Shown here: positions 21,640 to 31,547 of the stretch, in pieces | Layout: every line of letters begins with the position of its first letter | How positions within the stretch are numbered: position 1 is the stretch's first letter | Assembly: GCA_022925895.1 (NCBI GenBank) | Contig: JAKSYS010000571.1 | Location: 1 to 41,378 of the forward strand | From: Fragilaria crotonensis | Lineage: Eukaryota > Bacillariophyta > Fragilariophyceae > Fragilariales > Fragilariaceae | DNA length: 41,378 nt | Reading direction: 5' to 3' | The notes under the pieces: generated by a model | The model's input: only the letters and a program-made list of their open reading frames with translations | Told to the model about the DNA's origin: nothing | Database searches by the model: none | Program-made: the position numbers and the translations under genes

Positions 21640-24479
21640 TTTACATGAATTAAGTATAACATTTATTTTATTATGACCCTGTTTGAGATAGCATTTGCTT
21701 GACTCGTCCACAGGTTCAGTAAATTCTGATGCCCACAAATGGCGAGGCAGCGTTTGCAAAATTTTAGAGCCATCATCCTTAATCAAAATAGCAAAGCAGG
21801 GGCCATCTATATCAGAAGGTTCAATAACGGTATAATCGTCGGACATTAACCATTCGGTCAGAAGCACTGATTTGATGCCAGTTGTGTGTAAGCCTTTTGG
21901 ACAACCAGTCGAATGGGTTGCAGATTGTTGTAACAACAACCATAGTTAAACGGCACGGATGCACCGAGACTCTGTTGGACGTTTTGGTTTGAAGTTCACA
22001 TTCATCCAATCATAAACAGGACCTCCAGATTGGAATGATGGATGGCATCGATACGTGGATGCGTTGTGCCTCAGCTCCGTGCACACATGCACCTTTGAAC
22101 CAAATTGGTAACTCAAGAACTGCAATACAGTATCGAATGTGCATCAATGAGACATTGGTTTGAGTATGCCAACACAACCGATATCCAGTTGTGAAGTCAC
22201 ATGTCAATGTTCCAAAGTGGCTTTGCCAGTGCTGGTCGGAGGATTGGTGTTCTCAGGAGCGTTAGCGGCACCTTTTGTGGTGTCCCATATTCTGGTATAG
22301 ACTGCATTAATCATCAGTGAATACGACAAGCGTTGCGCAGATTGTAGTTCGTAAGCAGATCCATTGTGACGTTTTGTGCTCGCGGCCAGGCTTTTTGGCA
22401 ACTGGAATTAACAGTGATTCTGGACGTTGCGCACAATAATTGATTGGAGCACCAAACCGTTCCATATTGTCGAGTAAATGCAACAATTCGTGAAACTTTG
22501 GAAACTTCCACGATTTTTTTTGGACAGTGGAATGTCAGTTACACACATGGACATTAATGTTTTGATGGCATTCTGAACAACCATTTTGGATTCTGCATGA
22601 TGCTGCGGGGTCCAGTATGAGTTTTATTGAGCCATTGATCAAAACATAACATTGCCTCAAAGACAGAAATCACAGCAGGAAGGTTGGCAACTTCTTCGGC
22701 TGCAGCGTTTTATCAGCACTTTGGGCTCTTACTCGCCGCATTTCAAACGTGGATTCTAAAATCAGCCATCCTTCATCATATTGTGCCAGAATTACAAACA
22801 AAATACCAAACCCAAACGTTCCGCTGCTGAAATTTTGTCAAATTTGTGATACCTTGGCTAAAATCCGTTGCAGGAAACGTTCGGCGAATTGTTTGTCGGT
22901 GCGTATTGTGAAACCGAATTGCAAGGGCGTCCAACGCCGCCAACTGGCTGGGAGGGACATTTTCAAGAATCAAGAACGTGACCATTTCGATCATGCCTTT
23001 ACGAAACGCATGCATGGTTTCAACCGGTGTTGCACCATATATTCCACGAATTGGGTCGGCCATCGGAATGCTATCAAAGACATTATTCAAACGATGTTGT
23101 GACCATCGTTTTCGAGTTCACGTTGGGATCACGCGCAATGGCTGCAATATCGTGGGCTGAAAGCATAGAACATTGGACCTCAGGATTATCCAAATTTTCA
23201 TGATCGACATCACACGCACGACTATGTCGCTGAATGCCTGCTCCATGTGTCGACCACACAACATGTCACCTTCTTGCATGTCTTGAATGACATAAAGAAT
23301 ACAAGTGACGACATCCACTTGCATGATTCCTGGGGACCAATTGGCAATGATACATTCATTAAATAGGGACCGGCCGAGTAAATGAACTTAACACTGCATC
23401 CAACTGGGCATGATAGTTCCGCACATTGTCACCTTGTTTCATGTTAGTTTGATTTTGTGCGGATGATAATTTTGCTTTTGGGAGGAAGCCATGATATCCC
23501 CAGGCCTGTAGCTTACGTCAAACTCCTCTTTAAAAATAGCTGGCGCGAACATGTATGGTTTCAGTGAAAATCGGGCATTACCTGTCACATGTGTGCGGTC
23601 GATCCATTGGATAATGGGAACAAATAATTGTCGTGCCGGATTCGTTATCATTCGTTGGTATGCATCGCGATACACACTCCCAGAAAGCGCATCCCAAGTC
23701 TGCCATCAGGGCTCTGATATGGTACCAAGGGATTGTTCAAATCAATCAATAGATTTTCAGCAGTCATGATGGACGGGTTTTGCAACAAGTTAAGTAATTG
23801 CGGTGCAAATTCATAAGCGATGACATCGCACGGTGGTCCGTGCGGCACCTCCACAGTGACAACCGCAGGTAACAGCCTCTGTGCGTTTGTCACAGATTGA
23901 AACAGAACATCCACATTTTCAATCGCGATTGCCCACGACGGGATTAAATGAGTACCCATCTGCGTGGGCATGTCTGGCCCATTTAAGGACCGATTCAAAC
24001 GCATAATCAGGCGCATTTATGTCATCCAATATCTTTAACAATGAAATGGTCCATTTTTGATCCGTAGAAAACATAAATTGTGATGCGGCAACTCTATCAT
24101 GACGTGTTGGACATTCAGGTATATCATTGGGTTCATCCACAAGATTTTGAATGTCATTTATATCATCAAACGGTGATTCCGTCATATGAATGACGGGCAA
24201 CAATGCTGGCAGTGCGTTCAACGACGATGGAGCTGCACGATTGTACAAGTCATTTACCACTTCGCAACGCAAATGCTTGGGACGTTTGGTACTTGTAAAA
24301 ACGCTTTCATCAAAGGTTGCGTCAGCGATATTGCGCAACTGGTGTTGTGGTTGTTGAATGGCGCGACGGAGAAAAGCTAAACATGTCGGTGACCGCTGAA
24401 AATGGATTGTGAATGCCTTTTCTGTTGTGAACAGTTTGTGACTCATACAATGCGGGTTGTAGCATACAAATCCTGACAT
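21640..24479 (-). pseudogene. Decayed transposase-like gene, Plavaka/KDZ-type candidate
   Basis: A roughly 2.8-kb reading frame, broken many times, that begins at the Met at 24479 with a zinc-finger-like C..C..H..C pattern (FVCYNPHCMSHKLF, then HFQRSPTC). Readable blocks follow in order: DIQNLVDEPNDIPE; YAFESVLKWARHAHADGYSF; DVIAYEFAPQLLNLLQNPSI; NNPLVPYQSPDGRLG; QLFVPIIQWIDRTHVTGNAR (with an acidic residue in the D-x-T motif); SLKPYMFAPAIFKEEF; MKQGDNVRNYHAQL; MQVDVVTCILYVIQDMQEGD; IQRHSRACD; PMADPIRGIYGATPVETMHA; FRKGMIEMVTFLILENVPPS; and a carboxy-terminal piece IDGPCFAILIKDDGS. The order of finger, D-x-T block and tail resembles Plavaka/KDZ transposases, from memory of the family. This is a candidate assignment only. 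Confidence 0.5.
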
Positions 24480-24982
24480 GTTTGAGAGTGATTGAATTGT
24501 TTATGTTGTGAGAGATAATAAACGTGGTGTTTGCGTCACTGCGTGTTTGCAAGTGGGTGTGTCATCAAACGGCTGCTTTCACAACACTGGCTAACAATAT
24601 CAACATTAATTCATGGACAACCAATGAAAACTGGTCATGCATACTGACAAACAGGGATGACGTGTTTGAGCGCACATAAGGAAGAAACACAAATCTCATT
24701 TATCCGTATTGACTTCAGAAATACCAACTCAAATGTCTATCCGAATCCTTAGACGTGATTTGGTACTGATTAGTACATAGGTTGAGAAACACGTAGAACG
24801 ACTAATTTGAATAAATAGACAAACACGTATATTAACGAGTACGGATGTATGAGCTTGTGGAAAAATATGGAAACAAAATTGTGGTTATGTACTAAAATCG
24901 GCTAAATATCTACCTTTTTAAGTTTGTACGAACTTGAGTATTCGTAAGTACTGCATTATTTCGATTTTTGGCCCTTAGATGT
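24480..24982. other. AT-rich spacer between two element remnants
   Basis: About 500 bp with no coding content. No terminal repeat or target duplication of either neighbour was found here. Confidence 0.35.
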
Positions 24983-27578
24983 ATGGTCATAACGCTACCA
25001 ACACTACGAGCTCCTTCACCTAATGGCACACCTACCTCTCCACCGTCCCGACCTCGTTCATCTACCGATTTCCCTACCTCACCTACAGGTTCTACCGACT
25101 CATTTGAAGATATCTCGGATAATATCCTCTACCCTCTCACAGCACTCCCCGATCAGCAATACAACTTAAGCAACCCCTGCTCCCGACGGCTGCAAAAAAG
25201 GGTAATGACAATCCCGAGCTCTCCTCCCACTCATCCCGACTCCTTGGTGTATGAGACTCCGTACGATTCATCCAGCATCCCCTCCCCAAAGCGGTCTTTC
25301 AATCCACACAAGTAGTTTTCCTCGGCACAAACGATCTAATGGCACCACACCATCACAACAAATCTCTCGCCCAAATCCCTTCTTTGTCTCTGGCCGCCCG
25401 AGACGCTCTCAATTTACCACACCACAGGACGAAAATCCTCGAAGTTCTACGGAGACGATGTATATCATAAACATCCCGACGTGTTTCGAACATTCTTCCA
25501 AAACGTGAAGGGTCTGACATACTCTTCCGGATGCGTGGATTACATATATTGCCTCCACAACTTGTCCACACTCAGCCAGCGTTGACATCGCAGGTCTATC
25601 TGAAACAAACAACCCATGTAACCAACTCGCTCATTTACAATCTGATTTCCGCCAGTGCTTACGCCGCCAATTTTCCCAATGTAAAGTTGAGTTTGGCTCA
25701 CCCTCCAACGAAATAGATCCAGTGAAGATCACGGATGGGTATCAAGCTGGTGGGAATCTATCTTTTGCTCATGGCTCTTTAGTACCTATGCTCTCGGGCG
25801 ACTTCAGCCCTCAGGATCTGAGTGGACTCGGACGGTGGAGCGGACTTACACTCGGTTGCAAGCAGAGCCAATACTTCACGGCCGGTCTTAACGGGGTACA
25901 GGACATGTCGTGGCAGCATTCCTTCCCCCTCCTTGGGAAGTACATATCATCGAGAGTACTCCTCTATGAAAGCAAAGGGAGAGAAGCAACCGGATCCCCG
26001 AGAGGCATTCTTCACCGACATTACCGTCTTGATTACATCTCTTCAGGCACGCCAGCACTCCGTTCTCCTAATGTTAGACGCCAATTCCACCCTTTCAGAC
26101 GCGGGTCCTGTCAACTCCAGGATCTCCAGGCAAGTAGTCCAGCAACATCGATACACATGGGTGCCCTAGATCAACGGATCGATGACATGCTCGGTTGCTC
26201 GAACGTGGTGTCGTCACTGAAAGAACAGGGTACTCTCTCATATTATGATGGCCCCCTCTCAGACCACCGCGGACTTTACGTTGACCTTGATCTCCACTCA
26301 CTTCTTGTATACACTCCACAAACAACCAACATTCCCCGAACGGACATGCGCTTGTTAAAAGCCGGGAATCCCGAAGTGGTTGCAAACTACGTGACAAGTA
26401 TGGACAAATATTGTCATGACAATCATGATATGACGGCCCGCATCAACCGGCTCTATGATACCCACCAGACCATGACGAGACCTGCCATCCGCCAAATTCT
26501 AGAAAAATGGGACTCGGACCAAGGAAAAGCGATGCATACATCCGAGCGCTCCCTTCAACGACCCCCTCAACGACACCAATGGACACCAGAACTCCGAAAT
26601 GCAGGCCTCCTCCGACATTACTGGCGACTACGACTCCAGGATGCACAGCAGCAGACCAACCACTCCCTTAAAATCGATCGGCTCCAATCACAGTTCCAAC
26701 CTCACAACCCAACATATGTCTTCCCCCTCAGACATGACCTCCTTACATTGGACGCAATCAGGGGTCACCTCAATCAATCCTCCCGTCAACTTTGGAACAT
26801 CCAGCAATCATCGGACACAGTCCAAAGTCGAAATTTATACGATCTGCTTACAAAATACAGATCCGATTCGAACACCAGCACAAGCGCGGAATCAACATCA
26901 CGCGCTCCAATTGTACAACGCACAATCACAAAGGAAGCTAACCAGGCAATGCACGCTCACATTTGAACACAGATATCTCCCAAAATCCACTCAGGTCTCC
27001 AATACATAAACGTTCCGATGTCCACTACCAATCCATCCCTTCCACCTTCGGCTGTACTAGCTCAAGCAAGTCAAGAGGACATCATTTGGGAGAAAGTCGA
27101 CCGCACTGCCATAGAAGCTCAAATCCTGAAGTACAACAGCACTGCATTCAGAACAGCAACCGAATCACCTTGCGGGCATGGCATCATTCATAACGAACTC
27201 ACCTTTACAAGTCTATCCTCCTCCGCTCAACATCTACTACTCTCAGGATACGTCCCACCAGAATGGCACAAGGGGGATACACAACTTGAAGCATTCTTCT
27301 CCTCCTTCGCGGTACCAGATCATGTTCGAGCACACGACGAAATCTCCTCCGAGATCTCCTCGTCCGATATCGAATGGGGCATGAAGAAGTGGCGGGAATC
27401 CACTGCGACGTCTCCGTCAGGCCGTCATCTTGGCCATTACAAGGCTCTCATCACAAACCCCGTCCTGCTCGATGGCCTGACGAAGTTTCTCAACATCGCT
27501 ATTTCTAATGGGATATCCGCCGTAGCAAGCTGCACCTTGCTTTCAGGTCTTGGAAGGTTGCCATGGTTATGCCTTTGA
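24983..27578 (+). mobile_element. Non-LTR retroelement: EEP endonuclease plus start of RT region, truncated
   Basis: The coding strand is markedly C-rich and G-poor, unlike its neighbours. A Pro/Ser-rich leader (24983-25315) is followed by FYGDDVYHKHPDVF and FQNVKGLTYSSGCVDYIYCL. Then comes an endonuclease/exonuclease/phosphatase domain: DIAGLSETNN, GLGRWSGLTLHSVASR, VLLMLDANSTL, RIDDMLGCSN and GPLSDHRGLYVDL (the catalytic SDH). The linker continues to THSGLQYINVPMS-like text and ends with WRESTATSPSGRHLGHYKAL, the usual lead-in to reverse transcriptase in such elements. A short SWKVAMVMPL remains and similarity then stops at about 27580, so the RT itself is missing. The main frame has one in-frame TGA (26964-26966) where CGA (Arg) would fit, plus shifts near 25600, 25845, 26110 and 27545. 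Confidence 0.72.
25722..27578 (+). pseudogene. EEP endonuclease / pre-RT polyprotein fragment
   Basis: The part of the retroelement frame with the clearest coding signal. Between 26130 and 27540 a single frame is open except for TGA at 26964-26966. The catalytic SDH of the endonuclease is intact near 26260. Without the RT domain it cannot retrotranspose on its own. Confidence 0.65.
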
Positions 27579-29135
27579 ACGACCAAAGAAAGTTATGATT
27601 GCCCTTGCTGATGTTTCTGCTGCCTCCACATCATCTCTCGCGGCGGGTTCTAACAAGTCTCGATTAGTGCTGGCCTCGTCAACAAGAAGGTGAATATTGT
27701 TCCCATTGGTGCCGTCCTTCTCTTTCGGATTCCTGATGGACGGGCATGACAGTGGTCGGAATTGGCTCTTCTTTGTGGTGTGAGCCGTCATGATCATTTT
27801 GTGGGCGGTCAATCTTGTCATCAGCCGTGTGTCGCGCCGGTCGGAGCCTCAAAATTGCAGTGTTCCTCATGAGTTATCTGCCCGCAGCAACGAGTACAAT
27901 GCTGATCAAGCAAGTTGACAAGCCTTTTGTGGCTTTCTAGTCAATCAATTCTGAATCCAATTCTTTGTAAACCATGGAAGTATATGTTGCATTTTCCGCA
28001 CCATGGCAGTGATGCTTCCATATGGTATTTACCACCATTTTTGGTTTTGACAGCTTCCAGCTCACTGACAATACGATTGAGATTGAGGGTCAATGTGTCC
28101 TTGGAATGCTTGCCTATTGGCTTTTCTTTGTAATTCTTTGAAGGTCTTGTTGTACTGAAATTCTCAAGGTATGTCATACTCTCTAGAGAAGCGTACTGGA
28201 GTACCTAAGTCCTAGTACCAGTACATACCAGTTTCAACCCCTCAGACGTGAGTGTTGTAGGAGTAGAAGCAGGATGAACGGTTTGGCCAAGATTTTTCGG
28301 AAAATTCCTACCCATCCCCTAGACATTTATTTTAGATTATGAATACGCCATTCGAAAGATCTCCATTAGACCTTTCTAAATCTGTTTCATATTTAAAAAT
28401 CTGACATACGTAGATTCCACAGAATTTCAATTCCCGCAAATCCTCCCATTCAAGCCCAAACTGGCTAAGCTGAATCAATTGGACCGTGATGATTTTACTA
28501 GTAAAAATAGGGTACTGTATACTGTGCTGCAAGCACAGCGAATTATGCACTAATGTTCGTATATTATTGCATTTTTGGATAGAGCAGGTCCTCCTCTCTA
28601 ACAAAGCGATGGATAAATTGTTCAAGAAGATCAAACTTGTGGAGAAATTAGCAATTCCGAAGACGGCACCCTGGGAGGCTACAGTAGCATAACTATCGTA
28701 GCCACTACTAGTAGTAGCGGGTCGTATGAGCGGGCTCTAGAACTAGTATGACATAGTACTACTGTGTACACCGTAGTCGTACGCAGTACTTGGGTTGTTG
28801 TACCTTGTACTGTACTCCGTACTGCAGATACCCATATCTCTATTCGTAGCCAACCTTGTATTCATTGTACAATCAAAATTGAACAAGTAATTAAGAAATT
28901 ACGTTCTACGGGGGTTTCTACGGGGTATGTAACGCAGGAAGCATGACGAAACTCTCAGCTGTCAAATTGATTCATCCTGCTTCTATGCCATACTGTACGT
29001 TCGACGAAACATCATTTCACATCCACGACCAAAAAAATCAGATCAATTCAAGAAATTCAAAGAATTCATACACAACCATACATTGCAGCATTGAGATCGC
29101 GCACGAAGCGAATTGTTCAGCCTTCCTTACATCCC
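27579..29135. other. Region between retroelement break and P450
   Basis: About 1.55 kb. A minus-strand frame at 27941-28177 (78 residues, basic, with SLPWCGKCNIYFHGLQRIGF) looks faintly protein-like but is not recognised and has no clear context. Spacers at 28180-28240 and 28690-28830 are dense in GTAC, TAGTA and CGTAC motifs. The P450 promoter should lie at the right end. Confidence 0.35.
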
Positions 29136-30818
29136 ATGATGATCCCTTCTTTTCCATCATGGTCGATTGCATCGCTGGTTACCGTCGCCGTCGGACTTGT
29201 CAGTGCTCTGTATTTCGGTCTGACCTACTTCTTCCAAGTTCGTAAACAAAGGAAGCACTTTGCAACACTCCCCACACCGCCCAACGCGCACTGGCTACTC
29301 GGTCACATCCCCAGTCTTGGTGGAGACTTTCGTACCGGCCAGCCGCGATTAACTCGGGACTATTCCAACAAATATGGACAAACAGCACTTTGGTTCATGT
29401 CCAGAAAGGCTGTTACTGTCACTAGCGTCGACGATGCACGAGCCGTGTTGAATGGATCCAACTACCGAAAGCCTGTCCCCGCTTTTCGGGTCCACATGGA
29501 CAAATTCCTCGGTCCCCAAAATATTGGTTTTCTCACTGGGAAGGAATGGAAATTTCATCGCAGTTCCATCCTGCGAGCCTTCACTCCCGCTGCACTCAAT
29601 GAGGCACAGCCTGAAATTCTAAAGGTAATGTCTGTATTGCTCGCGTCACTCAAGGAACACGGGAAGTCCCACGATGCAATCCAGAGAGATATTGGAGCCC
29701 TCATGAAGATGATTACCATTGATATTTTTGGTCAAACCGCCCTAAGTCGAGACTTGGGCTGCTGTAGCAAGCTCCAACCTTCGTCTCTCGCCATTGCATT
29801 TGATTACTTGGGAGAAGAGTTGAGCAGGCGACTGTTCAATCCGTCGTCTGTGACAGATTATTTCTACTGGATTCCAACAGCGCGAAATCGTCGTCACCAT
29901 CGAGAGCGAAAGCTTCTACAAGATTTTCTGGGAGACCTCGTCCGAGAACGATTGGCCATGCCGAAGGATAAACGCCCCAAAGACTTGCTGAATGGGCTTT
30001 TGCTGGGCATGGAGGAGGGCAAGGACAATATTGACAGCAGTCACCTCTCCGAGACTGCAGTTTCGGACGTGCTCATGTCCTTGCTGTTTGCAGGCTACGA
30101 TACGACTTCCATCACATTGACGTACGCACTGTACCATATCGCGACGTTTCCAGACGTGGAGAAGACGTGCCTGGCTGAGATTGCTCAAGCAGGTGTGACC
30201 AATCTAGACGCATTGCCATACTGCAAGGGTGTCCTATTGGAAACGCTGCGTTTATACCCTCCAGCCATTTTCACTTCGCGAACGTTGGAAAAACCATTGA
30301 CACTCAGCGGAGGATTGACTCTGCCTCCGGACACCTTCGCAATGATCCCCATCTGGACCATTCAGCGCATGGAGGAACACTTTGAACGCCCTGCCGAATT
30401 TCGCCCTGATCGATGGGCGTATCAAGATGAAGACGGGGTATGGAAGGAGCGGTTTGAGAACGACACTGTCGCGTCGCCCAGTGCTGGAGGCCACAAGGAT
30501 GGAATCGCCCCAGCCAATCGCAAAGCCTTTTTAGCCTTTTCAGGTGGCGCTCGTTCCTGTGCCGGCACGAAATTTGCCATGACCGAAGCCGTCTTGGTAT
30601 TGGCGCAACTTGTCAAGCACTTTTCGTTGGAACTCCCTCCCGACTATGAGCTCGTCCCAGAGCGTGTTGGTCTCGTTCAAAGGCCACGAGATGATATGAT
30701 CATGACACTGAAATGGAGGGAGTTGTATGCCGTTCTGCTTTTTAATCTTATGTTTACCTCACCCATCACAACGGTCAACCGCATCGTAGACGACATGTAT
30801 CAATGGAAGAATCGTTAA
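29136..30818 (+). CDS. Cytochrome P450 monooxygenase
   Basis: An intact, intron-free P450 of 560 residues. P450s insert one oxygen atom into a substrate using haem iron. An amino-terminal membrane anchor (about 8-32, IASLVTVAVGLVSALYFGL) is followed by a Pro-rich hinge (TLPTPPNAHW), the I-helix oxygen motif FAGYDTTS (318-325), the ExxR Glu-Thr-Leu-Arg (369-372), the PERF-type FRPDRW and the haem ligand loop FSGGARSCAG with Cys 475. The protein extends about 35 residues beyond the usual LKW end, with a hydrophobic stretch AVLLFNLMFTS. The first ATG (29136) gives the anchor at the right place. The subfamily and substrate cannot be told. It is one of the few genes here without any frameshift, and a P450 remnant follows 380 bp downstream. 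Confidence 0.93.
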   Translation: MMIPSFPSWSIASLVTVAVGLVSALYFGLTYFFQVRKQRKHFATLPTPPNAHWLLGHIPSLGGDFRTGQPRLTRDYSNKYGQTALWFMSRKAVTVTSVDDARAVLNGSNYRKPVPAFRVHMDKFLGPQNIGFLTGKEWKFHRSSILRAFTPAALNEAQPEILKVMSVLLASLKEHGKSHDAIQRDIGALMKMITIDIFGQTALSRDLGCCSKLQPSSLAIAFDYLGEELSRRLFNPSSVTDYFYWIPTARNRRHHRERKLLQDFLGDLVRERLAMPKDKRPKDLLNGLLLGMEEGKDNIDSSHLSETAVSDVLMSLLFAGYDTTSITLTYALYHIATFPDVEKTCLAEIAQAGVTNLDALPYCKGVLLETLRLYPPAIFTSRTLEKPLTLSGGLTLPPDTFAMIPIWTIQRMEEHFERPAEFRPDRWAYQDEDGVWKERFENDTVASPSAGGHKDGIAPANRKAFLAFSGGARSCAGTKFAMTEAVLVLAQLVKHFSLELPPDYELVPERVGLVQRPRDDMIMTLKWRELYAVLLFNLMFTSPITTVNRIVDDMYQWKNR

Positions 30819-31202
30819 AGACCATGCTCTATTTCAACAATTTCTTTAATGCTTAGATTGACTCGAGAATGTTCGGCCCGCGTCGTCATTGTACCTCTCA
30901 TTCACCATGTCTTATGAGCCTTAGTCTCAAATTCCCAACGGATAGTTCACATTGACTACTTTAGCATTGGAGCATATGTGTATAGCTTTAGATGAAGTCT
31001 GAGTCTGTGGTATTGGAAGCACGGAGCACCGTGAATCTTCAAGTCACCGTTCTGTGACTTGTCTTGACCAAACAACAGACTGTTCACGTCAATGCGTAAT
31101 CAAGGTGCTCTCCTCATTTTGACAGACCCTTGTACGGTAGAATATGGATATAACAATACATAAGTTGCGTTGCAATCTACATCTTCCCAAAGTCTATCGA
31201 TC
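30819..31202. other. P450 3' flank
   Basis: Spacer between the intact P450 and its remnant. It has a short direct repeat (TCAAGTCACCGTTCTGTGAC) with partial inverted character near 31040. No gene. Confidence 0.3.
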
Positions 31203-31444
31203 ATGGTTCTCTTCCTTTCTTCGTGGTTGGTAACATCCCTGGTCATTGGAGTTGTCATAATTCTGATTGCTCTGTGGTTTCGAAGGATTCGCCTCACTTA
31301 GATGCTTCAGGAAGGAGGCCCTTCCGCGGACTCCGCACTGTAAGTTCGAACTCCCTCGATACTTTGAATTGTACCCCAAAATGCAGGCACTGTTGAATCG
31401 CCTCGTTATGATATGCTCATGACGATGACATCGAGGAAGTGAAG
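31203..31444 (+). pseudogene. Internally deleted P450 remnant
   Basis: A 32-residue frame (31203-31301) reads as a single membrane anchor, SSWLVTSLVIGVVIILIALW, aligning with the anchor of the intact P450 (PSWSIASLVTVAVGLVSALY). Forty-five bases after its stop, text matching the very end of the same P450 appears: FELPRYFELYPKMQALLN (31347 on) then, after a one-base shift near 31404, RYDMLMTM before a stop at 31442-31444. The intact gene has LELPPDYELVPERVGLVQR then DDMIMTL. So an ancient tandem copy has lost its whole catalytic middle. Alternatively, 31343-31388 (GTAAG...CAG) could be read as an intron of a tiny single-helix protein, but the similarity at both ends favours a remnant. Confidence 0.65.
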
Positions 31445-31547
31445 CTGCCGCAAATAATCACGACAGAGCTGGCTTTAAACTTTCATTGACGGTACGCGAT
31501 CGTCAAGAAAAGCGTGTTCTATGCAATGCTGTTCGGCATAGCCAATG

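Noticed and set aside
26599..27009. Long open frame overlapping the retroelement
   Set aside because: Its residues show no family match; the frame with SDHRG and the pre-RT motif is the coding one.
27567..27821. Minus-strand 84-residue frame after the retroelement break
   Set aside because: Composition is not protein-like and no motif is recognised; it lies at the junction of rearranged DNA.
31343..31388. GTAAG...CAG read as an intron downstream of the 32-residue anchor frame
   Set aside because: The supposed intron encodes text matching the P450 carboxy end, so a remnant is more likely.
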